The notes: generated by a model not told the origin, from the letters alone. A stretch of DNA of 64,000 nt from Carya illinoinensis (GCF_018687715.1 NC_056762.1:14180364-14244363); one strand, 5' to 3'. Numbered from the stretch's first letter, positions 22,831-34,508 are shown. Numbers and translations: made by a program.

Positions 22831-23880
22831 CTGGACAGAGTATTTAATTAGCTAAAGGCAGCAACACATGGGCAGTTTTTTACTTACTTCTTTCCGTTTA
22901 GAAGCTAGAGAGAGTTATTGTTTTTTTTTGGTTTTTCATTCGGCTATAATTGAGCAACTGAGTTCTTGAAGTTGCACTTGTTTTCCCGTTTGAGTTTTTC
23001 TTTCCGTATATAGTAGTAGGGCAACCTTGAGTTTATTTTCTTTCTCTTCCGTTTAAGTAGCAGAATTTTCATTTCATTTTCTTTGACTTTTCTTTCCTAA
23101 TATAGATTGGTATTCGGCAGTTTTTGTTTTTGCCTACAATGCTTTGTTGTTTTAAGAATTTTTATTAAGTATTAAGAATTGTTTTAGAATTTTATCTCAT
23201 TAATTGTAATACCTTAATTTCTTTCAAGTATGCTAGTTGGTTTCATGCAACAAGAGAATTGTTTTAGAATTTTTTAATCAAGTATGCTAGTTTGTTTCAT
23301 GAAATAAAGGAATTGTTTTAGAAGTTTTTAATTAAGTGTACTAGTTAATTTATTGCAAAAAGGGTTTGGTAGAGAGCTTTTGTTTTTTTGTTTTAGTTGG
23401 GTAATTTAATTGTTGTTTACTTATTTCATGTTATTTATTTTTATTGTTTCATTAAGCTTTCATTTTAATAGTGATTACAATTGTTATGGTTTAATTTGAG
23501 AATTTGTGATTTAGATAAACCCTAGAATATTGATTTTGAGGCTTTTCAATTTTCAATATATGTTTTGTCAATTACTTTCTAATCTAGTTTAATTCTTAAT
23601 TTAGTTTTATTAATCTCTGAATTTAATCTATTAGTCATTTACATTCCAATCCGACAATCAAAAATCTAAAAATATGAATCTAGTCCATGACTAGTAACCT
23701 CTTCCATCCATTGCACATATCATCCTCTTATTTTCTCTTTGTGAAGTTTTTCACATTTTTCAACAAGTTTAATTTTAAGTAACTTTCCCTGAGGAGACGA
23801 TCTAGGAATTTATTCCTAATTATTACACGACATCTTCCTGCACTTGGGATAGCATTAGTGCTACTCATTTTTGAGTGAGT
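22831..23880 (+). mobile_element. LTR-like stretch, possibly gypsy
   Basis: The right part reads like the leader end of a plant gypsy element: 'cctgaggagacgatctagga', then 'tattcctaattattacacga' and a 'gcacttgggatag' phrase, which I associate with sequence just before the primer-binding site. It ends near 23880 without the expected TGGCGCC-type site. Within it, 'gaattgttttagaa' begins three near-repeats at 23176, 23256 and 23310. Boundaries are not proven. Confidence 0.4.
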
Positions 23881-24604
23881 CAAAGTCCAGAAAAAGAAAG
23901 ATAAACTAGTTGAGAGGGAGAATGTTCTTTACATGCAAGAGGAGAAAATTGAAAAGCATGTCATAGAGAATAGATGTGCATGCATATTATTATGTATGTA
24001 TTGGGTGTTATCAGTTTTTTGGTTGGTTTGGACCATAAATGTATTACATAAAAAGTTAATTGTAAATGGATGGTTCAGATTATAACTTATTAATGTATTT
24101 TTCTTTTTGTAAATGGTTGGCGTGGACCATAAATATATTAATGGTTGTTTAGAACATGGCCCGATATTGATTTTGAATACCATCAATACTTTATTCAAAC
24201 TTAACTTAGATTCTTCTTTGGTTTAACCAAATAATTCACCTGATTTGAACTTGACTAAAATGTTCCTTTTAGGCAAATTTAATTAACATGGGGCAAGCCT
24301 CTATATTATTCTTGCCTTCACACTCAATATGCCTGTAACAAAAGCTAAAATCACTACCCGATATAACAAATAGATCCTGCTCATATATGAGGAGCTACAC
24401 CCATAAATAAGGACACATTTCCAGTTCAGACAAATACTACCAGTATCAATACAACACCCAACATACATCACAAAGCTCAAAATACATAACAAGAAAATAC
24501 AGCACAATGCTCAAAATACATCAAAATACATTACAATGTTCAAAATACGAGGCGTACATCACAATGCCCAAAATACATCAAAATTCTCGTTTGCAACCAC
24601 AACC
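23881..24604. other. Noncoding stretch downstream of FAR1-related gene
   Basis: No protein-like frame. 'ggaccataaat(g/a)tatta' occurs at about 24039 and 24123. From 24470 to 24600 the phrase 'caaaatacat(c/t)a' recurs several times, giving a low-complexity 3' flank. Confidence 0.5.
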
Positions 24605-24689
24605 TCACATCTCCTCATTGCCCAATGGCATTGGTTGTGGGACAACATTGCATTGTGTTATAACAACAAAATCATCCTTGCTTACACTG

Positions 24690-24950
24690 AGTATCTAAAA
24701 AAATTGGAAATAAAGAAATACAAATTCATTAGAAAGAAATATGCATGGACTGAGAAGCAATTTAGAATTAATGCACAACAAAATTTATTACCTAAGCACT
24801 CTTTGAAGCTTCCGATTGTGATGCATTATCAAATATTTTTCTATGAGTCTAAATAAATTTCAAATAAAAAAATACACATCCGTTAGAACGACCTTTGCAT
24901 GCAGTGGGAAGCAATTGAGAATTAATACACAATAAAATTTATTACCTGTT
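24690..24950 (-). repeat. Duplicated intron-exon unit at 3' end of FRS gene
   Basis: The stretches at about 24715-24792 and 24860-24946 share 'aattaatgcacaacaaaatt' and 'aatacacaataaaatttatt'-type sequence, with a similar 'gcatg..tg.gaagcaatt' lead. On the minus strand both are introns opening GTAATAAATTTT, separated by a short exon reading THRKIFDNASQSEASKS. This is a second, smaller exon-intron duplication in the same gene. Confidence 0.6.
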
Positions 24951-27186
24951 TCTTCTTTCGCTTTATTTTAACCTTCTCCACAAGTGAAACCTTCCTTTTT
25001 GTTGGTGGCCTTCATTTCCCTCAGACAATGTGCTGGCTTTATATTTTCTTACCCTTGTCCGTGGCCATAGTCTTTTTTACCTTGCTTGAACCAGACTCAA
25101 GTGTTAATCCTTTAAATTTATTCTCAAACTCATCCAAGTGGCACATGAATGTAGTAACATGGTCATCACTTAGGCAAATACGGGTTGGGTTGCTAATTTC
25201 AGACATCGTTTAACCACAAACTCATACCTCTGTGAGTCTGCATTTTACTACAAGTCGTTGTAGCTACTTTTTACAACTATATATAACCTCTTTAAGTCCT
25301 TCCTCTATCGATCCAAGACGTACTTATCGGCAACACATGAATCTTATTCATCTGACAAACGTTCAATGCATGTCTACAGAGGATCCCCCTCATCTCAAAC
25401 AATGCACATGTGCATTTCACATGAACCTCCTCCTCGTTAAAGTAAACTGTGTACTTGATGCTTTTAACATGGTCATCATCAGTTGTAATTTCATCCAAAA
25501 CATCATATGTGGAAATGCAACCCTCCGTACTAATAAGTATGCAATTACATAAAATCATTCCTCACACCTCTCTTTGGAACTCTTTAAATTTCGTACTCGT
25601 ATACACTGTTTGAAATTGCTTATCAATGCTGAATGCGGATAAACATGGGATGGTTTGGTTGGAGGATTTGAAATCAGCTATCGTCTCAAGCTCCACATTC
25701 TTCCAGAGTGCATTGTCAAATTGATTGACAACTTCTTTCAACGTCATACCAGAATGCACAAAACCATTGAAAAAAGCATTCATACTTTCAGACCCCTGTG
25801 TTGTGCTCATGCTAGCACAAAATACTCCCTTAAGGTACACCGGTACCCAGAATGACCTCTCGCTGTACAACCCTTGCAGCCAAGCATTATCACCAAGGTC
25901 ATACTTCTAAATAAGTTGCCCCCACTTCATCTCAAATCCTGTGCATGTCTATGAATCATATAGGGCACTTTGAATGGAAATCTTCAACCCTATATTGAGT
26001 GCAATGTGAGATTCCAATTTCTCAGGCAATTTTGCATTATATGCCATAGACAAAATCTATGGCAAGTGTCTGGGAATACCAGAGCAATAGCACTCTTCAT
26101 TGCTCGATCTTGGTTTATTATGATCGCTTTTGGAGCCCGACCATCTATGCACTCCAACTATGCTTGAAACAACCACACAAAAGTACTCGTGTCCTCGCTT
26201 GAAATCAACCTAGTGCCTAACAGTATAGATTGCCCATGATGATTTACACCTACAAATGGAACAAACGGCATACTATATATATATATATATATATATGTTA
26301 GGTATGTCGTATCAACGGTGATCACATCTTTGAAATACTCATACGCTGCTAGACTATATGCTTAAGCCCAAAACACATTTCTCAGTCTCAACTCCTCATC
26401 CACATCAATCATATAAATAAAACCATCATTCTGCAACTTCATCCTCTTGAAGTATTCAGTAAGTGCTTCGCCACCTTCTTTACCCAACCTTAATTGTCTG
26501 GCTTTTTCAATAAAATTCTGACAATCTTTTTCTTGAAAATAAAGATTCTCGAACCCCCCCCCCCCACCTCAACAAGTGCCCCAAAATTCTTATTCATTTG
26601 AATACCTGCTCTGTCGTTCAAATCAAGCATCCTCTGACTATATTCTTCTAAACACTTGTGTGATCTAAAGAATCTAGACTTTTGTGGGCTAAAAGTACTA
26701 TGATTATAAGTAATCTCAACAATGGTCACTTCCCAAGTACCCTTCACCAAGTGATCATTTATCCTTGCCTTACAATCCATTTTAATAATTGGTTATGGCC
26801 CCGAGATATTACTATGGCTAGGTTGGTACTTGACACCTTGCGCATACCCAATCGTCAAATACTCACCCTCCCATCTGCCTCTCTTTTCGTCCTTTGTGTT
26901 ATAATACCAAAACCTTGTTGCTTGGTATATTGCTTATAATAGGCCATAAGCTCATGATCAGTGGCAAACTCCATATCAGGTTTGGGCTCCTCCCCAACTC
27001 AGTCATTATCAGAATTTTCTTCATTTACCTCATCGGTTTCTTCATTCTCTTCATTTAAAAGTGATGTACCTCCAACATTAGTTTCACTTTCAGATATAAA
27101 TGGTGTAGTCTCCGCATTACTTGCAGTCTTTTCAAAACTTCTCAGCTCCTCTTTGGTACTTGATGGAGGGCGTGGCATTGGTGGGG

Positions 27187-28610
27187 GCTGTGATCAAGTA
27201 CGATGTTAGAAGAGTAACAATGCACTTAAGGAAAAAAAATAAAATAAAAGGTTAGAATGCAATTACCTAGCTCGGTTGTAGAATATGGTCCAACTCCTCC
27301 GCATTAATAGACGGAGGGTAGATGAACATTGTTGGAAGATGTGGTATTAGTGGGTGCTGTAATCAGGCATGATATTAGAAAAAAAGGTTAGAAAAATTTC
27401 TAACCTAATTTGTTTTTTGAACATGGTTCGTGTAATGCCCACCCTTGTGGTGGGCCCTTTTCAAAATGATTTGATAAAAATCAATAGGAATTATGATTCC
27501 TTTAAAATTTCTTTTCCTTTCATGCTAGGATACAAAAGAGTCCATGTTATAAATAAAATTCATTTTCTTAATTAAAATATTACAGTAAAAAACATTAAAT
27601 TTTATAATTAAAGTTTCTCGTACAAAATATCTTGCATAGGCCTTTGTGCTTTTTCCCTTGGGCTGTGCCCATCCTAACCTGTCATGAGCATCTTGTCCTT
27701 GGGAGGGCACACAAAAATAAAAATGAGTCGAAGACTCGTAAGCATTACTTCATACAGTTAAAATATAATAACATAGGTTTTCAGTCATGCAGTTATCATT
27801 CCATACATACATATCATACATAGCATGCATAGACATTCTTTTTCATTTTAAAACGTTGCGAGGTGAGGTTTTTCTTTAAAAACATGCTTTCTACTTTAAA
27901 TCAGTTTCCCACGCATCGCTTCCTTCATTTCTTAAAGAATCTTTTCATGCATTCGTCTTTTTACATACATTCATGCATACGTACATTCATGCATTCTGTC
28001 CATTCATACATAAATGCATTCTTTCTTAACATTCATCTGTTCTTTTCTTTTTGCTTTAATTGGCCGTTGCACACTGTTACGCCATGTGTGCTAGGGTTAG
28101 CGATCTTTTGGATCTAATTTCGCCTATGGCCACGAGTTGGGAATCCATTCCGTTAGGGTGCAGCATTGGGTGTACTATCAACATAGGGAAACGGTGGATA
28201 GATGAACATTCTTTAAATCAAGTCCTCCGTATAAGTTGACGGAGGATAGATGAATGTTGTTTGAAAAAGTGGCATTGGTGGGGGCTTATATCAGGCACAG
28301 TGTTAAAACAGGTAACAATGCATGTATTCAAGAACAAAAATAATAGGTTAGAAAGGAAGTACCTGGCTTGTTTGTTGAACGCGGCCCAACTTCTCCTCAT
28401 TACTCAATGAATGATAGATGAACATTGTTGGAAAAGATGGCATTGGTGGGGGCTGTAATCAAACCTAATATTAGAACGGATAACAAGATAAGAAAAGAAA
28501 AAGGTTAGAAAAATTTCTAACCTAGTTCATTTTTTGAACATGGCCCGAGTCATCCGCATTTGTCGATGAAGGGTTGATGAACGTTATTGGAAAATGTGGC
28601 ATTGGTAGGG
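27187..28610 (-). repeat. Tandem array of 90-nt exons in the FAR1-related gene
   Basis: Repeated exon-intron units lie on the minus strand: exons 28610-28522 (89 nt), 28452-28363 (90 nt), 28284-28219 continued at 27428-27405 (90 nt once the insertion is removed), 27356-27267 (90 nt), and the main exon at 27187, which opens with the same sequence. Each has an AG acceptor and a GT donor; period is 158-169 bp. Each encodes about 30 residues patterned PPPMPxFPTxFIYPPSxN, then an acidic pair and VQxxxQ. The first copy is one base short. Introns are similar too, sharing 'gttagaaa..ttctaacc' and 'gattacag'. Confidence 0.82.
27429..28218 (+). mobile_element. LTR-like insertion inside a repeated exon
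   Basis: About 790 bases interrupt the third 90-nt exon; removing them restores its length. The insert begins tgtaatgcccaccc near 27431 and contains phrases I associate with gypsy LTRs, such as 'gagtcgaagactcg', 'tggccacgagttgggaatcc' and 'gttagggtgcagc'. Its right end carries 'ggatagatgaacatt', which looks like extra exon-unit sequence, so a rearrangement accompanied the insertion. No internal retroelement genes and no clean target duplication were found; a solo LTR is the simplest reading. Confidence 0.5.
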
Positions 28611-28915
28611 CTTGTAATCTGGCATAGTGCTAGAATGGGTAACCATGAACTTAAGGAAAAAAATGGAAAGATTAGAAAGGACTATACTTGGCTACCCCAT
28701 GCGTATGTATATGAATTCGGATATGCATTTGGATTCATCATAAATGGCGGGTAGTAAACATTTCCTGGACCATAATATCCCTACAATACACAAATAAAAA
28801 TACATTAACAAGTTGAAATTGAGACACCTTCCTTTTATGAATGAGCAATGTATCATACTCAAGTTGGTGGAATTGGTGAAGGCCTAGGTGGCCTTTTATC
28901 TTCCTCTTTGTCCAT

Positions 28916-29398
28916 CACGCTATTCCAACTGAGTTCTTAGATTGACATTACAAGAAAAAAACACATTCCTTAATTATTTCGACTTAGTGGCAGAATGAGT
29001 GAGTGTTGATGCATGCTATAAATTCTAGGCATAAGCTAATAGACACGCAAATGCAATTGCATAAACTGAACGTTGATAAACTAGACCAAATAACAGTGAT
29101 ATGGCATCTTATACATAAGAGAACTAAAACCATCAGATAAGAGGAATCATCAACAAGCATGATAGGGAGCAAGGTATCATAGTACTGAATCAGCTAGACA
29201 ACCACTCTACACAATGTAGCAGTCTCTTCAAAAACACATACTCGAGCAGTGATAGCATACTGAGAAAAAAAAAGCACACTAACCAAACACTTCCAAATTT
29301 TTCATCATCTTTTACCATCATTGCCATCTTCCTTTTATCTCCATCCCTACAATCACAATCTGCATCCACCACAATTTATTCCCGATTTTTCCTCTCCT
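28916..29398. other. Noncoding gap between FRS gene and copia nest
   Basis: The stretch upstream of the FAR1-related gene should hold its promoter. No TATA box or strong motif stands out and no protein-like frame is present. Confidence 0.5.
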
Positions 29399-29713
29399 TG
29401 TTGAGTACTGTGGAGTCTGATCCACATCACTTGAGTGGAGTCATTAGCTGCTCGAGTGGAGGCAAGTCAGAGAGTTTTGCTTGAAGATAGCTTGCCAATG
29501 AGCTCGAGCAATTGCAGGAAAAAGGTTCGCTCGATGTGTGCTCGACACGCCGCTCAAGCAAACATCGCTATTATACGAATTTTAGGATTTTTCCACCATT
29601 TGACTATATGTATGTTATTTTGTGACATATGGCCATAAATATTTATGTCGTGTGTGTAATTGCTCGTCTCTTAAGCGTATACTTTTACTTTATTGTCATC
29701 GTTTTTCACAACA
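29399..29713 (+). repeat. 5' LTR of older copia element
   Basis: 315 bp, TG...CA. Compared with the 405-bp 3' LTR it lacks about 90 bases after 'gtgacatatggcc', so the shorter length is an internal deletion. Confidence 0.88.
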
Positions 29714-29715
29714 AT

Positions 29716-29729
29716 TGGTATCAAGAGCC
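29716..29729 (+). other. Primer-binding site of older copia
   Basis: TGGTATCAAGAGCC follows the 5' LTR after two bases. It is a common plant copia primer site, resembling the complement of the initiator methionine tRNA 3' end. Confidence 0.75.
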
Positions 29730-29949
29730 CAGGTTCGGGTCTGAGGGAAAACAATGGTTGGAGACAGGCTTGAAACTGAAATGTTTGAGGTCTGATAATG
29801 GTGGTGAGTATATTGATGGTGGGTTCAGGCAGTAATGTGCAGCTCTGGGTATCAAAATAGAGAAGACCATTCCTGGGACACCACAACAAAATGGAGTTGT
29901 TGAACGTATGAGCAGAACCATAAATGAGCATGCTAGAAGCATGAGACTG
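29730..29949 (+). pseudogene. Older copia: gag start fused to integrase fragment
   Basis: After the primer site the leader runs to ATGGTTGGAGACAGG and then GLKLKCLRSDNGGEYIDGG, an integrase core phrase with catalytic Asp. A stop follows (GFRQ then TAG), and TIPGTPQQNGVVERM continues in frame to the insertion point at 29949. Gag, zinc knuckle, protease and the first half of integrase are absent. The intact relative has ATGGCTGGAGA at the gag start and ATGGTTGAGACAGAG in integrase, so the fusion looks like a deletion between short similar sequences. Confidence 0.85.
29945..29949. repeat. Left 5-bp TSD of inner copia
   Basis: gactg here matches gactg at 35023-35027. Joining at this duplication restores the older element's integrase frame (RSMRL to LHAGLPPTFWADA), confirming the insertion boundaries. 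Confidence 0.93.
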
Positions 29950-30472
29950 TGTTGTGAAAAACGATGACAATGAATTGAAATATAACACCGAATGAGAAAA
30001 CGATCACACACGCAATCACACACGACACAAGATGTACGTGGTTCGGCAAATTGCCTACGTCCACGGGAGCTGCAGAGGATTTTTATTATTGAGGAATCAC
30101 ACTACAAGATGGGTCACAACACTGTTCATCCACAGTGTTTTCGTAGCTGCTCTGTTACAGACTTAAGAGGCAAAAATCAGATTTATAGTTCAAACGGCGG
30201 AATCCCTAAATCGTATGTTCGCTCGAGCGGCGTGTCGAGCGCGCGTCGAGCGAACTTCCCTTCCGCATCCCGCTCGAGCCCACTGTCGAGCTGACGTCGA
30301 GCGTTCGACTCTGCCTGATTTCGCTCGAGCGGCCAATGCCTCCGCTCGAGCGAACTCCTCCTGCTCGAGCTCACTGTCGAGCCAACATCGAGCGTTCGAC
30401 TCTGCCTGACTTCGCTCGAGCGGCCAATGCCTCCGCTCGAGCGGTGTGGACCAGACTCCACATTCCTCAACA
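29950..30472 (-). repeat. 3' LTR of young copia
   Basis: 523 bp. It carries 11 extra bases (cgagcgcgcgt type) near 30241 relative to the other LTR. Confidence 0.93.
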
Positions 30473-30486
30473 ATTCTCCCACTTGG
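30473..30486 (-). other. Polypurine tract of young copia
   Basis: On the minus strand CCAAGTGGGAGAAT directly precedes the 3' LTR. Plus-strand DNA synthesis starts at such tracts. Confidence 0.8.
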
Positions 30487-30562
30487 AGACTGGTACACTC
30501 GCTGTATCTCCGTCTTCCTCAAACATGATATCCTCCACCTCTGCAACTCACTGCTCCTGTCT

Positions 30563-33500
30563 TCATTCTAGAAGACCAACTGAAGTTGCGCACAACTTCA
30601 GTTTCTCAAGCGTAACACCCTTTGTCAACATATCAGCAGGGTTCTTGCTTCCACATATCTTTTCAAGTAACAACTGTCCGTCATCTAACAATGACCGTAT
30701 GAAGTGATACCTGATCTGAATGTGTTTGGTCCTGGAATGGAATGCTGGATTCTTGGCAAGGAATATGGCACTCTGACTATCACTGTGGAGAGTGCCTTTC
30801 TGATTCTTCTTACCCAATTCTTCCAAGAAGCCTTGTAGCCATACCATCTCCTTTGCAGCCTCTGACACTGCAATATACTCAGCTTCTGTTGTAGACAAAG
30901 AAACTGTTTTCTGTAAATTAGAACCCCATGACACTGCAGTACCACCAAGTGTATAAACAAAGCCCGTGGTACTCTTTCTACTGTCAATATCTCCAGCTAA
31001 ATCAGCGTCAACATAGCCCTGCACCTCCAAGCTCTCTCCAGAGAAACATAAACAGGTTTCTGAGGAACCCTTTAGGTACCTCAAAATCCACTTCACTGCT
31101 TCCCAATGTTGCTTTCCTGGGTTACTCATGTATCTACTCACAACTCCCACTGCATGGGCAATATCCGGTCTTGTACAAACCATAGCATACATAAGTGAAC
31201 CAATGGCTGAGGCATAAGGAACCTTACTCATGTAATCTCGTTCCTCCTCTGACTCTGGTGACTGATTCTTGCTGAGTCTGAAGTGACTTCCCAAGGGTGT
31301 GCCAACTGGTTTGGCCTTGTCCATATTGAACCTGCTGAGTACCTTTTTCACATACTCAGCCTGTGAGAGTCTCAACGTACCTCTGACTCTGTCTCTGACA
31401 ATTCTCATGCCAAGGATTTGCTTTGCAGCTCCCAAATCCTTCATTGCAAAGTGCTCTGACATCTGCTTCTTCAGATTATTGATCTCATCAATACTAGCCC
31501 CTGCAATAAGCATGTCATCCACATACAACAGCAAAATAATATAAGAATTGCCAAAATGCCTGACATAGCAACAGTGATCTGCCTGACATCTAATATACCC
31601 TGCACTGTGCATAAAGTTGTCAAATTTCTTGTACCACTGTCTAGGAGCTTGTTTCAGGCCATACAAGCTCTTCTTCAGTCTGCAAACTGAACCTTCCTTT
31701 CCCTGTACCACAAACCCCTCAGGCTGGTGCATGTAGATGTCTTCTTCAAGGTCTCCATGAAGAAAGGCTGTCTTCACATCTAACTGCTCAAGAAATAGAT
31801 CTTCAGTGGCAACCATAGCCAGTACCATCCTGATAGTTGTGATCTTTACCACAGGAGAAAAGATCTCAGAGTAGTCAATACCCTGCTTTTGCTGAAAGCC
31901 TTTTACAACAAGTCTAGCCTTGTACCTCTTACTGCCATCATGCTCAGTTTTCACCCGGTACACCCACTTGTTGTGTAATGCCTTCTTCCCTGATGGAAGT
32001 TCTGTCAACTCCCATGTCTGATTCCCTAGCAAGGAATCCATCTCGTCTTTCATGGCCAGCTCCCACTTGCTAGAATTCTCATCTTGCAAGGTTTCTTCAT
32101 AACTCTGCGGTTCTCCACCATCTGTCAACAGAATGTAATTCAAAGTAGGTGAGAAACGCTGTGGGGGACGTATAGTCCTAACTGACCTGCGAACTGCAAC
32201 TGTAGGAGTAGACGGTTCTGAAACTGCCTGCGGAATAATAGGAATGGGTGTACTGGACCCACTCTCCCCGTCACTCTCATCTCTACACTGCACTGTGACC
32301 TCTGGTAGGTCATCCAATCCTACAAACTCGGACTCCTGAGGAGCTACTGCAGGAACTGTACTCGACTTATCCTTGTACATCATTTTCTCATTGAAAATCA
32401 CATTCCTGCTTCTTATGATTTTCCGACCCTGATCATCCCAGAAACGATAGCCAAATGCCTCGTCTCCATAGCCAATGAAATAGCATTTCTTTGACTTAGC
32501 CTCAAGCTTACTGCGAGCATCAGAATCAACAAGCACATAAGAAAGACAACCAAAGGTTTTAAGGTGAGAAAACTTAACCTCTTTCCCGCTCCAAACCTCC
32601 TCAGGCAATCCACAATCCAGTGGAACTGATGGCCCTCTGTTTATCAAATAAACGGCAGTGCTGACTGCATCTGCCCAGAAAGTGGGTGGTAGTCCAGCGT
32701 GCAGCCTCATGCTTCTAGCACGCTCATTAATGGTCCTGTTCATACGCTCAGCAACTCCATTTTGCTGTGGTGTCCCAGGAATGGTCTTCTCCATTCTGAT
32801 ACCCTGAGCTGCACAGTACTCCTTGAACCCGCCATCAACATACTCACCACCATTGTCAGACCTCAAACACTTCAGTTTCAAGCCTGTCTCTGTCTCAACC
32901 ATGGCTTTCCAAGTTTTGAAAACATCAAATACTTCAGATTTATGTTTCAAAAAATAAATCCATACCTTTCTACTATGGTCATCAATGAACGTAACATAGT
33001 AGCGAGAACCTCCAAGAGATGCAACTGGAGAAGGACCCCACACATCTGTGTGCACAAGATCAAGTCTTCCTGTCTTTGGCGTCCTGCCACTTTTCAAGAA
33101 GCTGACCTTCTTTTGCTTCCCCATAACACAACTCTCACACATACCGAGATCAACTGTCTTCAGTCCTGGTAGCTTGCCTCTAGACAGAAGTTCCGTCATA
33201 CCCTTCTGACTCATATGGCCAAGCCTACAATGCCACAAATCTGCTGTGCTCTCTGCAACGGTAGTAGCAATAGTGTCAATTAAACCAGTAGTCATATAAA
33301 GTGTACCAGTTTTCTTACCCCGAGCTAGTACCAATGCCCCTTTTGTGACCTTCCAGGTGCTATCTGAGAACACCACTGAATGACCACACTCATCAAGCTG
33401 CCCAACAGAAATGAGGTTCTTCTTCAACTCAGGAATGTGCCTGACCTTTTGCAAGGTCCATTTGTTCTTGCCAGGGAGTGCAATGTCAATGTCTCCCATC

Positions 33501-34468
33501 CCCACTACGTTCAAAGCCTCACCATCAGCCAAATATACCTTCCCAAAATCACCTGCAACATAATTCCTCATTAGTTCCCGGTGGGAAGATGTATGGAAGG
33601 AAGCCCCTGAATCCAGTATCCAGTCATCAACTGGACTATGAACTGCAAGCAATAGTGCATCCTGTACTTCTTCAGTTACCACATTAGCACTATCATTCTC
33701 CGTCTTCTTGGGGTTTTTGCAGTTTTTCTTTATGTGACCAGCTTTGCCACAATTCCAGCAAGTTGCCTGCTGACCAGGCCTCGACTTGCTCTTGCCCCTA
33801 TACTTTGATTTTGATCTTCCTCTGTTTGAATTCCTGTCATGTGATCTCCCTCGAGATTCAACATTCAGGGCTGAACTCAAACCCGAGGTCTCGCCTGAAT
33901 CTTTCCTGCGCACCTCCTCAGCCAAAATCAAATCACGAATATCATCATACTTCAGTTTATTTTTACCAGCAGAATTACTAACAGCCATTCTCATGGCTTC
34001 CCAACTATTTGGCAATGAAGCCAATAGTATCAGTGCACGTATCTCATCATCAAATTCAATTTCAACAGACGACAATTGATTTGTGATAGTATTAAAATCA
34101 TTCAGATGTTGTGCAACAGACGTACTATCTGCCATTTTCAAATTGAATAACTTTTTCATCAGATGTACCTTGTTATTCGCTGACGGCTTTTCATACATAC
34201 CTGACAAAGCCGCCATGAGATCCGCCGTCGTCTTCTCCTTGATGACGTTGTGTGCAACGGATCTCGACAGGGTCAATCGAATAACCCCCAGAACCTGTCG
34301 ATCCAACAGATTCCAACTAGCATCATCCATCTTTTCCGGTTACTGCCCCAGTAGTGGAAGATGGAGTTTCTTCCCATAGAGGTAGTCCTCTATCTGCATC
34401 CTCCAGTATCCAAAATCCGTGCCATCAAACTTCTCGATCCCCGATACCTTCAATTCATCTCCAGCCAT
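30563..34468 (-). CDS. Copia gag-pol polyprotein, one early stop codon
   Basis: The ATG at 34468 opens MAGDELKVSGIEKFDGTDF, 27 bases after the primer-site end. Codon 43 is TAA (34342-34340). The next ATG at 34330, four codons on, gives an uninterrupted 1,255-codon frame to 30563. Domains in order: UBN2-type gag, CCHC knuckle CWNCGKAGHIKKNC, protease WILDSGASFHTS, integrase (HCRLGHMSQKGM, then the DDE core with HTDVWGP and LRSDNGGEYVDGGF), reverse transcriptase (KARLVVKGFQQKQGIDY, KKSLYGLKQAPRQWY, catalytic YVDDM) and RNase H (DSQSAIFLAKNPAFHSRTKH, NPADMLTKG). Length is normal for plant copia. All catalytic motifs look intact; the stop removes only the first 46 gag residues if the internal ATG is used. 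Outside this stop I saw no lesion. Confidence 0.93.
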
Positions 34469-34492
34469 CGTTTCTCCTCAGACCCGAACCTT

Positions 34493-34506
34493 GGCTCTTG
34501 ATACCA
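34493..34506 (-). other. Primer-binding site of young copia
   Basis: On the minus strand TGGTATCAAGAGCC lies two bases inside the 5' LTR, identical to the site in the older element. Confidence 0.8.
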
Positions 34507-34508
34507 AT

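Larger units (their letters stand above)
24605..28915 (-). pseudogene. FAR1-related (FRS) protein gene, disrupted
   Basis: FAR1/FHY3-family proteins are plant transcription regulators derived from MULE transposases. Exon 1 (28915-28859) encodes MDKEEDKRPPRPSPIPPT and ends in an in-frame TGA at the splice site. Exon 2 (28780-28688) encodes GYYGPGNVYYPP. A tandem array of 90-nt exons follows. The main exon starts at 27187 with an acidic leader, then the FAR1 DNA-binding domain (ELMAYYKQYTKQQGFG, TQRTKREADGRV, CKARIND), the transposase-like domain (EYFKDVITVDTTYLT, PFVPFVGVNHHGQSILLG, RAPKAIIINQDRAMK), WVPVYLKGVF, TTQGSESMNAFF and the SWIM finger CTCALFEMRGILCRHAL (about 25490-25440). C-terminal RPPTKRKVSLVEK and a last exon ending at 24605 (QPMPLGNEEM) follow. 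Stops (for example 27001-26999), frameshifts and a 12-C run at 26554-26565 make it a pseudogene. Confidence 0.87.

Noticed and set aside
28944..28965. 'cattacaagaaaaaaac' as a CACTA end next to the FAR1-related gene
   Set aside because: First bases do not match CACTA and no subterminal repeats or partner end are nearby.
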